From Segatella salivae DSM 15606 (lineage in GTDB: Bacteria; Bacteroidota; Bacteroidia; Bacteroidales; Bacteroidaceae), in the NCBI RefSeq assembly GCF_000185845.1, contig NZ_GL629647.1, positions 325,938 through 342,228 on the forward strand: 16,291 nt of DNA. The letters run 5' to 3'. Numbering within the stretch: the first letter of the stretch is position 1; every line of letters begins with the position of its first letter. A model generated the notes under the pieces. It did not search any database and had not been told where the DNA came from. It was given only the letters and a program-made list of their open reading frames with translations. A program made the position numbers and the translations under genes. This document shows positions 1 to 6,696 of the stretch, piece after piece.

Positions 1-47
1 CCAGCAGCCTTTCAGCGGAAAACGATACGTCTTGTATGCCGTTTCGT

Positions 48-55
48 TACCTTTG
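48..55 (+). promoter_or_regulatory. Bacteroidota -7 box ahead of the two HTH genes
   Basis: TACCTTTG matches the Bacteroides -7 consensus TAnnTTTG at every fixed position and lies 18 bases before the ATG at 74, so the leader would be roughly 12-15 nt. No good TTTG is seen about 20 bp upstream, so the -33 half is weak or the promoter needs an activator. If real, transcription starts downstream of the TTG at 32, which supports the ATG at 74 as the true start. Confidence 0.4.
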
Positions 56-73
56 CGGCAAACTCTAAATGAC

Positions 74-373
74 ATGAATATGGAAATAGTATCTATCGAG
101 AAAAAGACTTTCGAGATGATGGTGGCGGCATTCGGCGCACTCTCGGAGAAGGTCGCCGCCCTGAGGCGCAAAAGCGACACGGGGCGCATGGAAAGATGGC
201 TCACGGGCGAGGAGGTCTGCGGGCAGTTGAGAATAAGCCCGCGCACGTTGCAGACGCTGCGTGACAGGCGGCTTATCGGCTACTCGCAGATAAACCGCAG
301 GTTCTATTACAAGCCAGAGGAGGTGAAGCGGCTGATACCGCTTGTCGGCACGCTCTATCCGCACGGCAGATGA
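74..373 (+). CDS. Small helix-turn-helix protein, candidate excision factor 1
   Basis: A 99-residue basic protein with a helical N-terminus (about residues 5-32) and a MerR/excisionase-like winged HTH at about 41-90. The HTH begins WLTGEEVCGQL, continues ISPRTLQTLRDRRLIGYSQ (recognition helix) and ends in an RFYYKPEEVKRL wing and helix. This is the HTH_17 type found in recombination directionality factors and in small regulators of Bacteroides conjugative elements. ATG 74 is chosen over the upstream TTG at 32 because a -7 promoter box lies between them; ATG 80 is an equally possible in-frame start. The next gene encodes a paralogous HTH 31 bp downstream, so the two probably form one unit. A pair of small basic HTH proteins near an IntDOT-type integrase recalls Xis2c/Xis2d of CTnDOT. 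That role is inferred from context and fold, not from a sequence match. Confidence 0.85.
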   Translation: MNMEIVSIEKKTFEMMVAAFGALSEKVAALRRKSDTGRMERWLTGEEVCGQLRISPRTLQTLRDRRLIGYSQINRRFYYKPEEVKRLIPLVGTLYPHGR

Positions 374-404
374 TTTGATTTATTCACCCACTGAATCCGA
401 AGTT

Positions 405-710
405 ATGATGAACGAGAACAACGATGTTTTTACGATGGAAGACGAGCCGATAGCCTCTGTGGTGCAGGATATGCGCAAAGGCTCGAAATGGCTGTCCGCA
501 TTTCTGGAAAGCTACCGTCCTCCGCTGGACGGGGAACGTTACCTGACGGACGGCGAGGTGTCGGAACTGCTCCGTGTGAGCCGGCGCACCTTGCAGGAAT
601 ACCGCAACAACCGCGTGTTGCCCTTCATACTTTTGGGAGGGAAGGTGCTTTACCCGGAAACGGGGCTGCGCGGGGTACTGGAAGCGAACTACCGCAAGCC
701 GCTGGAGTGA
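405..710 (+). CDS. Small helix-turn-helix protein, candidate excision factor 2
   Basis: A 101-residue protein with an acidic N-terminus (residues 1-20), a short helical linker and an HTH_17-type domain at about 46-95. The HTH begins YLTDGEVSELL, then VSRRTLQEYRNNRVLPF as recognition helix, then a KVLYPETGLRGVL wing. Its domain aligns clearly with that of the preceding gene (LTxxEVxxxLRxSxRTLQxxRxxR), so the two are paralogues. ATG 405 is followed directly by a second ATG at 408, and either may be used. An in-frame extension back to 342 would overlap the upstream gene and reads unlike a natural N-terminus. Transcription ends at the hairpin at 726-767. Likely a DNA-binding cofactor for excision or a regulator of the element, from family resemblance and position. 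Confidence 0.85.
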   Translation: MMNENNDVFTMEDEPIASVVQDMRKGSKWLSAFLESYRPPLDGERYLTDGEVSELLRVSRRTLQEYRNNRVLPFILLGGKVLYPETGLRGVLEANYRKPLE

Positions 711-725
711 GGCGGTTTCATGAAA

Positions 726-767
726 AAGTAAACGGGTGACACCTTTTGTGGTGCTACCCGTTTACTT
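726..767. terminator. Bidirectional hairpin terminator between converging element genes
   Basis: AAGTAAACGGGT (726-737) pairs perfectly with ACCCGTTTACTT (756-767). After a G-U pair and one mismatch the stem continues with CACC (740-743) to GGTG (750-753), closing on loop TTTTGT. On the minus strand the stem is followed by TTTTTC, a classical U-tract, so termination is best for the leftward integrase/RhuM-like unit. On the plus strand the T-run is poor, but the hairpin sits 15 bp after the second HTH gene and may serve both directions. Confidence 0.75.
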
Positions 768-787
768 GTCTTATGGGGTATGTGCAA

Positions 788-1150
788 TCAGCAATACCCG
801 GCTTTTCCGTTCTGTATGAACATCACGTATGTCTGCCGTTTCTCTTGTGAGAGTGCCTTTCCCACCAGCCATGTGCGGAACAGGTGGGTGTTGTAGGTAT
901 TCACCCTGAAAGCGACCGGGATGATGATTTCAAGGGCGTACACGTCCGCGTGCAGCCCGTTTTCAAGCTGCATGTAGCGGCACACCTCGTAGTCGTTCAG
1001 CACGTCCGACTTGCGGACGGCTCTGATGGCGGCGTTCACTGCCGGGACGGTCGTATGGAACAATCCGGCTATTTCGGTGGCGGTCATCCACACGTCGTTA
1101 CCGGTTACGCTGACTGCCTTGTCCTCGATGATGATTGTGTCACGTTTCAT
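788..1150 (-). CDS. RhuM-like DNA-binding protein next to the integrase
   Basis: A 120-residue protein. The N-terminal half (about residues 20-50) has a predicted HTH with WMTATEIAGLFHTTVPAVNAA, as used to recognise DNA. The C-terminal half holds YALEIIIPVAFRVNTYNTHL (about 71-90) followed by FRTWLVG. That closely follows the pattern YNLDxIIxVGYRVxSxxxxxFRxWA which I recall from the RhuM family (named from Salmonella pathogenicity island 3), here in a short form. The ATG at 1150 lies 11 bp after the integrase stop. A longer frame reaching back to 1426 would overlap the integrase and is not credible. It is probably co-transcribed with the integrase and ends at the hairpin at 726-767. Its function is unknown; a role in regulating the integrase or excision is inferred from position. 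It may correspond to the orf2 position of CTnDOT-like elements, which I cannot verify. Confidence 0.75.
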   Translation of the reverse strand: MKRDTIIIEDKAVSVTGNDVWMTATEIAGLFHTTVPAVNAAIRAVRKSDVLNDYEVCRYMQLENGLHADVYALEIIIPVAFRVNTYNTHLFRTWLVGKALSQEKRQTYVMFIQNGKAGYC

Positions 1151-1161
1151 GGCTTTTCTTT

Positions 1162-2397
1162 TTAGATGGTGCAACCTGCAAATTCCTCGACGCCGTTCAA
1201 TCTTGCGGCAAGGTTCTCCATGTCCTGATTGAGCTTCTCTTTGGTTATCTTTGCGTAAATCTGCGTCGTCTTTATGCTCTTGTGTCCGAGCATGGAGCTG
1301 ACCGTTTCGATGGGAACACCGTTGGAGAGGAATATCGTCGTGGCTGCCGTGTGGCGGCTCTGATGCCACGTGATATGCTTGGTGATGCCGCAACGCTTGG
1401 CGACGGCACGGATACCGGCAAGGCACGTGTTATAATGCGGAACGGGAAATATCCTGCCGTCCCCGCACAGTCCCCGGTATTTGCCGATTATGCGGTTGGC
1501 GATGTCGAGCAGGCGGATGTTGGACACCACGCCCGTTTTCTGGCGGTTGATGTTTATCCACTCGTGTTCGTCGAAGTAGGTGCGGATATTCTCTTCCGTA
1601 AGGTTGCGCATATCCGCGAACGACAGCCCCGTGAAGGCGCAGAACAGGTAGAGGTCGCGGTACAATTCCTGTTTGGCGTTTTTCAGTTTCCCCTCCATCA
1701 GCAGGCGGATCTCATCTTTGGTCAGGAAACTGCGTGTTGTTTCCTCCTTCTTGATTTCATACTCGCGGAACGGGTCGCGCGTCAGCCACTCGTTGTTGAT
1801 GGCGATGAATACCATCGTCCGTAACGGGCAGACGTACAGCCACACGGTATTGGTGCAGCAGTGCTTGTCCGTGCGCAGGAACATCTCGAAGTCGGAGATG
1901 AAAGCCGGGGTAAGCTCTTTTAGGGCGATGTCCTTCACATGGTAGCGGATGTCGAGGAACTCTTGCATGTGCTTGTAAACGGTGCGGTACTTCAGCAGCG
2001 TGCCTTTGGCTTTCATGCCTGCCTCCACCTGCTTCTCGTAGTCCTCGTTGTGCTGGCGGAACACCTGCATCAGCGTGTGGTAGCGGTGTTCCAGTCCGAG
2101 AAAGGCGTTCTTCACCTTCTCCGCCGTGACGAAGTTGTCACGCTCCATGATTTCCTGATAATGCCTGTTGATGCGTACCCGCATCTTGTCAAGCATACGG
2201 TTCGTTTCGAGTGCCGCCGTGCTTCTGCCCGTGACACGTCCACCTTTGGTGTCCCACAGTTTCGGATCGACAGTCAGTTTGCAGCTGAACTGTGTCTGGC
2301 TGCCGTCCACCGTGATGCGTCCCATGACGGGAACTGTCCCGTCCTTTTTCACTACCTGACGCTTGAGGTAGTAGATTACTGAAAATGTACTCTTCAT
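1162..2397 (-). CDS. int: IntDOT-type tyrosine recombinase (integrase) of the element
   Basis: This 411-residue enzyme cuts and rejoins attachment sites to integrate and excise the element. An N-terminal arm-binding region (about 1-100) precedes a SAM-like core-binding domain (about 105-205, including KYRTVYKHMQEFL) and a catalytic domain (about 220-395). Visible active-site residues are Lys287 (RQKTG), His345 and Arg348 (WHQSRHTAAT), His372 (LGHKSIKTT) and nucleophile Tyr381 (QIYAKI). The first catalytic Arg of the family, in the motif TGLR, is replaced by Ser259 (FTGLSFADMRNL). This matches what I recall of IntDOT from CTnDOT in both residue numbering and total length, so the assignment is firm. 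The start at 2397 is chosen because MKSTFSVIYYLKR is the standard N-terminus; upstream codons are not conserved-looking. A perfect -7 box lies 20 bp upstream. The RhuM-like gene follows at 11 bp. Confidence 0.97.
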   Translation of the reverse strand: MKSTFSVIYYLKRQVVKKDGTVPVMGRITVDGSQTQFSCKLTVDPKLWDTKGGRVTGRSTAALETNRMLDKMRVRINRHYQEIMERDNFVTAEKVKNAFLGLEHRYHTLMQVFRQHNEDYEKQVEAGMKAKGTLLKYRTVYKHMQEFLDIRYHVKDIALKELTPAFISDFEMFLRTDKHCCTNTVWLYVCPLRTMVFIAINNEWLTRDPFREYEIKKEETTRSFLTKDEIRLLMEGKLKNAKQELYRDLYLFCAFTGLSFADMRNLTEENIRTYFDEHEWININRQKTGVVSNIRLLDIANRIIGKYRGLCGDGRIFPVPHYNTCLAGIRAVAKRCGITKHITWHQSRHTAATTIFLSNGVPIETVSSMLGHKSIKTTQIYAKITKEKLNQDMENLAARLNGVEEFAGCTI

Positions 2398-2417
2398 TGT
2401 CCTTAATTTTTGGGTTT

Positions 2418-2425
2418 CAAAATTA
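2418..2425 (-). promoter_or_regulatory. -7 box for the integrase gene
   Basis: On the minus strand TAATTTTG (2425 to 2418) matches TAnnTTTG perfectly and gives a leader of about 16-17 nt before the integrase ATG at 2397. No TTTG lies at the usual 19-21 bp spacing (the nearest is 27 bp away), so the promoter may be weak or factor-dependent. It lies inside the partial inverted repeat AATTTT/AAAATT (2405-2424). Confidence 0.45.
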
Positions 2426-2502
2426 GTTGGTGAAGAGTCCGGTGTTGGTACGCAAAACGGGGAGGAACGGCGCAATCTTTTTCCGTAACCTGATTTTTCG
2501 CA

Positions 2503-2520
2503 TGAGTTATGGATAACTCA
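2503..2520. repeat. 18-bp palindrome built from TAACTCA heptamers
   Basis: TGAGTTATGGATAACTCA is a perfect inverted repeat with 8-bp arms and a GG centre. Its right heptamer TAACTCA recurs directly at 2671-2677, and TAACTCG lies at 2743-2749 beyond the core. It sits about 105 bp upstream of the integrase ATG and about 200 bp inside the proposed junction. Candidate arm-type site, excisionase site or operator; no experiment supports a choice. Confidence 0.55.
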
Positions 2521-2716
2521 CTATTCCTTAGAGCCTTGTTTCGCTATTCGTACCCGTTTGTCGCATTTTCGGGCATGGTTACGAACAAGTAACGTAGCGG
2601 CGTCAGGATTTGGCTTCGGCAGGGATTGTAATGGCTTCACGGATTATCGCCACTTCAACCAAAACCCTTGTAACTCAATTCTATCACTATATCTTTCCGC
2701 ATTTCACTTTTTTGTA

Positions 2717-2726
2717 GTAACTTTGC
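2717..2726 (+). other. Candidate attachment-site core, element/chromosome junction
   Basis: GTAACTTTGC matches all fixed positions of GTANNTTTGC, the core reported for CTnDOT-type attachment sites. It lies 320 bp outside the start of the IntDOT-type integrase gene, between the element genes and the AT-rich chromosomal operon. The partner copy at the far end of the element is outside this window, so the junction cannot be proven here. The motif also occurs by chance in Bacteroidota promoters (another copy is at 7447-7456), which limits confidence. Confidence 0.65.
2718..2725 (+). promoter_or_regulatory. -7 box of the altronate operon, inside the att core
   Basis: TAACTTTG fits TAnnTTTG exactly and would start transcription near 2729, leaving a leader of about 74 nt before the LacI-type gene. 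The -33 position about 20 bp upstream (2694-2697) reads TTTC instead of TTTG and would be supplied by element DNA if the junction is at the core. Confidence 0.55.
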
Positions 2727-2802
2727 ACATAGAAAATTAGCATAACTCGCAGACGAAAAACCTGCAAGCATCAGACAATATTTCTTAGATGACAATACAA
2801 TC

Positions 2803-3867
2803 ATGACGGAAAGAATTAGGATTAAAGACATTGCAAAGAGATCAGGAGTGTCAGTTGGCACTGTAGACCGCGTGCTTCACAATCGTCCTAACGTATCAGA
2901 GCCAGCGCGAAAGAAAGTAGAAAAGGCCCTTGCTGAAATGAATTATCAACCCAATATGTATGCAAGTGCATTGGCTTATAATAAATCTTATACGTTTTTT
3001 CTTTTCATTCCGAAGCATGAAGAGGAAACTTATTGGCAGGAAATTGAGGAAGGTGCCGCGAAGGCTATGGAGTCAAGACGAGACTTTCACATAGATGTTA
3101 AGTTCATTTATTATGAGCGTTTCAACGACGATTCATTCAGAACAAAAAGCAAAGAATGCCTGCAACAGAAACCAGATGGCGTTGTAGTGGTGCCAGCTGA
3201 GTTCGAAATTACACGTGAATTCACTGAAACCTTGCATGAAAATAATATTCCTTTCATCCTATTGGATTCGTATATGCCTGAGCTTAAGCCCCTATCTTTT
3301 TATGGACAAGACTCACTTAGCAGTGGTTTCTTTGCCGCAAAGATACTCATGATGAAGGCTTTTGACAATCAAGAAATCATGTTAATGAAGCAAATGAAGA
3401 ACGGACATGTTTCCAGTACGCAACAAGTGAACCGGGAAGTAGGGTTCCGTAACTATATGAAAACATTTTTTCCAGATGTCAAAATCATCGAGGTCAACCT
3501 GCCACGTGAAAGTAGTAAGGAAGAATATGCTAATATATTGGAAGACTATTTCACGACACATCCTAATACACATCACTGCATAACGTTGAATTCAAAGGCA
3601 CATATTGTAGGAGAGTTTCTTTTGAAAACACATCGCAATAACATTCAAATTATGGGCTATGATATGGTTGCTAAGAACGCAGAATGCATCAAAAAAGGAA
3701 GTATTTCATTTCTCATTGCGCAACATGCATACCAACAAGGTTACTCATGTGTAGACGCTTTGTTCAGAACTATTGTGCTAAAGAAAAAGGTACAACCCGT
3801 GAATTATATGCCAATAGAACTGATAATGAAGGAAAATATCGATTTCTATAGACGAACACAACTATAA
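2803..3867 (+). CDS. LacI-family transcriptional regulator of the altronate operon
   Basis: A 354-residue LacI/GalR-type regulator. The N-terminal HTH and hinge helix occupy about residues 5-55 (IKDIAKRSGVSVGTVDRVLH, then RPNVSEPARKKVEKALAEMNYQPN). The rest is a periplasmic-binding-protein-like sensor fold (about 60-345) with QQKPDGVVVVPAEF and PFILLDS as typical core strands. It is the first gene of the unit, 25 bp before uxaA, so it most likely senses a hexuronate breakdown intermediate and controls its own operon; the ligand is inferred from the neighbours only. The VDRVLH variant of the recognition region is common in Bacteroidota members. ATG 2803 gives a start immediately ahead of the HTH, as usual for the family. 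No clear operator palindrome was recognised near the promoter. Confidence 0.92.
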   Translation: MTERIRIKDIAKRSGVSVGTVDRVLHNRPNVSEPARKKVEKALAEMNYQPNMYASALAYNKSYTFFLFIPKHEEETYWQEIEEGAAKAMESRRDFHIDVKFIYYERFNDDSFRTKSKECLQQKPDGVVVVPAEFEITREFTETLHENNIPFILLDSYMPELKPLSFYGQDSLSSGFFAAKILMMKAFDNQEIMLMKQMKNGHVSSTQQVNREVGFRNYMKTFFPDVKIIEVNLPRESSKEEYANILEDYFTTHPNTHHCITLNSKAHIVGEFLLKTHRNNIQIMGYDMVAKNAECIKKGSISFLIAQHAYQQGYSCVDALFRTIVLKKKVQPVNYMPIELIMKENIDFYRRTQL

Positions 3868-3892
3868 AACAATCTAACAAACTACTATTTAC

Positions 3893-5389
3893 ATGAAACA
3901 AACTGCTTATTTACAAATCAACAAAAACGATAATGTCGTGGTTTGCCTCCGTGCAATGCTTGTTGGCGAAGAGATTAAAACATCACATGGCATTATTCAT
4001 GTGCTCAGGGAGACTCCTGCTGGTCATAAGATTCTTCTTCATGACACAAATCAAAATGAGCCTATCATCAAATATGGATATCCTATTGGGCACGCGAAAG
4101 AACCCCTCAAAGCAGGAGAATGGGTCAATGAAAAAAACATTAAAACCAATCTTTCTGGTACACTTGAATATGAGTATCAACCAAGAATAATGCCTCTTGA
4201 GATAGAACATGAAGACAGACATTTCAAAGGTTTTCTACGTAGAAATGGAGAAGTTGGCATTCGAAATGAGATATGGATTGTACCAACTGTAGGTTGCGTT
4301 AATGGCATTGCAGAGCGCTTAGCAAGGCAACTTGAAAAAGAAACCCAATTAAAAGGAATTGACGGAATACATGCTTGGCATCATAATTATGGCTGTTCTC
4401 AGTTAGGAGATGACCACGAAAACACACGTAAAGTGCTTCGAGATATCTGCCAACACCCCAATGCCGGTGGCGTGTTAGTTATTTCGTTAGGATGTGAAAA
4501 CAATCAACCAGAAGATTTCATGAAGCTTCTTGGTGACTATGATACAGAAAGAATACGACTCCTAATAACGCAACAAGTTGAGGGAGATGAAGTAGAAGCC
4601 GGCATGAACATTTTAAGAAAACTGTATCATAAGGCTGCACAAGATCAGCGGGAAGAGGTTAGTGTGGATAAACTCCGTATCGGATTGAAGTGTGGAGGCA
4701 GTGATGGTTTCAGCGGAATAACAGCAAACCCTCTCGTAGGAGCATTCTCTGACTGGCTAATTGCACAAGGAGGAACAACAGTATTGACTGAAGTTCCAGA
4801 AATGTTTGGTGCAGAAACAATTTTAATGAATCGTTGTTTGACTCCACAACTATTTCAAAAGACAGTGAAAATGATTAACGATTTCAAGACATACTTCCTT
4901 GAACATGGTGAGCCTGTGGGTGAAAATCCATCACCAGGCAATAAAGCTGGTGGGATTTCTACACTCGAAGATAAGGCCTTAGGCTGTACACAAAAAGGTG
5001 GACATGCACCAGTTTGCGGCGTACTTTCGTATGGAGAACGAATTGAAGTTAATGGATTAAATCTGCTTTCTGCGCCAGGAAATGATCTTGTTGCAGCCAC
5101 AGCACTGGCAGCTTCGGGTTGCCAGATGGTGTTATTCACAACAGGCCGTGGTACACCTTTTGGTACATTTGTCCCCACAATGAAGATAAGTACGAACTCA
5201 CAGCTCTATCAAACTAAACCGAACTGGATTGATTTTAACGCAGGAGAACTTGTAGAGGGCACCGAGATGCAGACACTTCGTAATAAGTTTATCGACAAAA
5301 TACTTGCTGTTGCCAATGGAGAAAAGGTGCAAAATGAGGTCAACGGCTATCAAGAAATTGCCATTTTCAAGAATGGAGTAACATTATAA
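3893..5389 (+). CDS. uxaA: Altronate dehydratase (altronate hydrolase)
   Basis: Catalyses D-altronate to 2-keto-3-deoxygluconate plus water, the step after tagaturonate reduction in galacturonate breakdown; cytoplasmic. The 498 residues compare well with about 495 for E. coli UxaA. An N-terminal SAF domain (about 8-90, GEEIKTSHGIIHVL and YPIGHAKEPLKAGEWV) precedes the catalytic domain (about 110-495). That domain carries GFLRRNGEVGIRNEIWIV, HNYGCSQLGDDHENT, GCENNQPE, GLKCGGSDGFSGITANP and a C-terminal SAPGNDLVAATALAASGC. Conserved Cys and His residues in these motifs are those expected to bind the catalytic metal. Galactarate dehydratase (GarD) is the related alternative, but size, domain order and the regulator context favour UxaA. 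No uxaB or uxaC is in the window, so the other steps must be encoded elsewhere. Confidence 0.93.
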   Translation: MKQTAYLQINKNDNVVVCLRAMLVGEEIKTSHGIIHVLRETPAGHKILLHDTNQNEPIIKYGYPIGHAKEPLKAGEWVNEKNIKTNLSGTLEYEYQPRIMPLEIEHEDRHFKGFLRRNGEVGIRNEIWIVPTVGCVNGIAERLARQLEKETQLKGIDGIHAWHHNYGCSQLGDDHENTRKVLRDICQHPNAGGVLVISLGCENNQPEDFMKLLGDYDTERIRLLITQQVEGDEVEAGMNILRKLYHKAAQDQREEVSVDKLRIGLKCGGSDGFSGITANPLVGAFSDWLIAQGGTTVLTEVPEMFGAETILMNRCLTPQLFQKTVKMINDFKTYFLEHGEPVGENPSPGNKAGGISTLEDKALGCTQKGGHAPVCGVLSYGERIEVNGLNLLSAPGNDLVAATALAASGCQMVLFTTGRGTPFGTFVPTMKISTNSQLYQTKPNWIDFNAGELVEGTEMQTLRNKFIDKILAVANGEKVQNEVNGYQEIAIFKNGVTL

Positions 5390-5398
5390 TACAAGACA

Positions 5399-6691
5399 TT
5401 GAATACAAAAAAGGGATTATTAGCATTATCGCCATTGTTTGTTTTGATTGCATTCATCTTGATGTTTACAATCTATTCAGTCGACAAGAGTAAGAATGAA
5501 CCAAATCTTTCGCTCTCTGTTGCTTTCATGTTATCAAGTATTTATGCTATCATTATATCGGGAGGACTTCCCATAAAGAAAAGGATTGATACCTTTAGTC
5601 GTGGGGCCGGCGCAAGCAATCTTATGCTTATGCTTTGGATTTACGTATTAGCGGGAGCATTTGCTGCATCAGCTAAAAGCATGGGAGCTATTGATGCGAC
5701 TGTCAACTTCACATTACATTATCTACCAAGTGGAATGCTTCTGCCTGGTCTTTTCCTTGCTGCCTGCTTTATATCAATATCAATTGGTACGAGTGTTGGT
5801 ACAGTTGTAGCTCTTGTTCCGATAGCCGTTGGCGTGGCACATTCAACAGATTACAATGTAGCTATGATGACAGCAGTCATCGTTGGCGGTTCATACTTTG
5901 GCGATAATCTATCATTTATCTCTGACACTACAGTCGTTGCAACGCAAACTCAAGGCTGTTTAATGAAAGATAAGTTTCATGTTAACGCATTGATTGTAGC
6001 TCCTGCCGCCATCATTATTCTCATTATATATTTCTTTTTGGGTGAGCATGTCAGCAAACCGACAACAATTCCTCCTGTAGAATATATCAAAATCCTTCCC
6101 TATTTACTTGTGTTGATTGCAGCAATTGCAGGAATGAATGTCATGGCTGTATTGACATTAGGATTATTTCTCTGTGGTATCATTGGAATAGCAATGGGAG
6201 ATTATAACGTATATGGATGGTTTGCAGCGATGGGAGACGGCGTACTTGGCATGGGAGAACTTGTGATTATTGCGATGATGGCAGGTGGAATGCTCGAAAT
6301 AATCCGTGAAAACGGCGGTATAGATTATGTCATTGAGAAGATTACTCGCAAAGTAAATGGCAAGCGAGGTGCCGAACTTGCTATTGCAACTTTAGTTTCA
6401 TTTGTCAACGTTTGCACTGCAAACAACACAGTAGCAATATTGACTGTGGGGGCGATTGCAAAGAAAATAGGAGATAAATATGGTGTAGATAATCGGAAAG
6501 CCGCAAGTATTTTGGATACATTTTCTTGCTGTGTACAAGGTCTAATCCCTTATGGTGTTCAAATGTTACTGGCAGCTGGCTTGTCAGGAGTAAGCCCAAT
6601 ACATATTCTTTCCTATCTATACTACCCGATGGCTATAGGTGTTGTCGCGCTAATGTCCATCATCTTTCGATATCCAAAGAGGTTTTCTTAA
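5399..6691 (+). CDS. NhaC-type Na+/H+ antiporter family transporter
   Basis: A 430-residue inner-membrane protein with about ten or eleven hydrophobic segments, the first at residues 7-27. The family signature GGSYFGDNLSFISDTTVVA (163-181) is intact, and it is followed by polar TQTQ and a second half containing VNVCTANNTVAILTVGAIA. The family (COG1757, ion-transporter superfamily) includes Na+/H+ antiporters and exchangers for organic acids. The start is a TTG at 5399, 9 bp after the uxaA stop. It is chosen because it gives MNTKKGLLALSPLFV, a normal N-terminus, while the next ATG would remove most of the first membrane segment. Tight coupling to uxaA suggests it may carry a sugar acid or balance the ions moved with one; that is inference. 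Annotation pipelines would call it simply an Na+/H+ antiporter. Confidence 0.88.
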   Translation: MNTKKGLLALSPLFVLIAFILMFTIYSVDKSKNEPNLSLSVAFMLSSIYAIIISGGLPIKKRIDTFSRGAGASNLMLMLWIYVLAGAFAASAKSMGAIDATVNFTLHYLPSGMLLPGLFLAACFISISIGTSVGTVVALVPIAVGVAHSTDYNVAMMTAVIVGGSYFGDNLSFISDTTVVATQTQGCLMKDKFHVNALIVAPAAIIILIIYFFLGEHVSKPTTIPPVEYIKILPYLLVLIAAIAGMNVMAVLTLGLFLCGIIGIAMGDYNVYGWFAAMGDGVLGMGELVIIAMMAGGMLEIIRENGGIDYVIEKITRKVNGKRGAELAIATLVSFVNVCTANNTVAILTVGAIAKKIGDKYGVDNRKAASILDTFSCCVQGLIPYGVQMLLAAGLSGVSPIHILSYLYYPMAIGVVALMSIIFRYPKRFS

Positions 6692-6696
6692 TTCAA

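Larger units (their letters stand above)
1..2726. mobile_element. End of an integrated CTnDOT-type conjugative/mobilizable element (partial)
   Basis: This is the terminal part of an integrated element that continues beyond the left edge of the window. It contains two excisionase-like helix-turn-helix genes, a RhuM-like gene and an IntDOT-type tyrosine recombinase reading inward from the proposed end. The DNA is GC-rich (39 of 60 bases in 541-600) against about 38% in the flanking operon (23 of 60 in 3541-3600), which suggests transfer from another lineage. The right boundary is placed at a perfect GTANNTTTGC core at 2717-2726. No transfer, resistance or mobilization genes are visible, so ICE versus smaller mobilizable element cannot be decided. 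The boundary is inferred; the recombinase is certain. Confidence 0.8.
2398..2802. other. Gene-free end region of the element plus operon leader
   Basis: These 405 bp hold no credible gene. From left to right: the integrase -7 box (2418-2425), an 18-bp palindrome (2503-2520), GTTAC/GTAAC inverted pentamers (2578-2593), a second direct TAACTCA copy (2671-2677), the proposed att core and overlapping -7 box (2717-2726), and about 75 bp of AT-rich leader before the LacI-type gene. A 60-codon frame at 2558-2740 shows no protein-like features. The repeated heptamers and pentamers would fit binding sites for the integrase arm-binding domain or its accessory factors, by analogy with other tyrosine recombinases. 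Confidence 0.6.

Noticed and set aside
32..73. TTG start at 32 for the first HTH gene
   Set aside because: A -7 promoter box lies at 48-55 within this extension, so a transcript would start after it; ATG 74 or 80 fits better.
1151..1426. N-terminal extension of the RhuM-like gene
   Set aside because: The extension lies antisense-frame within the integrase 3' end on the same strand, has a low-complexity His/Arg/Gln-rich composition, and the natural N-terminus starts at the ATG at 1150.
1135..2382. Long plus-strand frames opposite the integrase (up to 229 codons)
   Set aside because: They are shadows of a GC-rich, clearly conserved integrase; the translations show no domains and no promoter or spacing supports them.
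2558..2740. 60-codon frame in the element end region
   Set aside because: It has no recognisable protein features, crosses the candidate att core and the -7 box, and overlaps repeated sites.
2640..2802. tRNA gene as the integration target
   Set aside because: No cloverleaf-like pairing or conserved TTCGA T-loop is seen near the junction; CTnDOT-type elements do not need a tRNA target.
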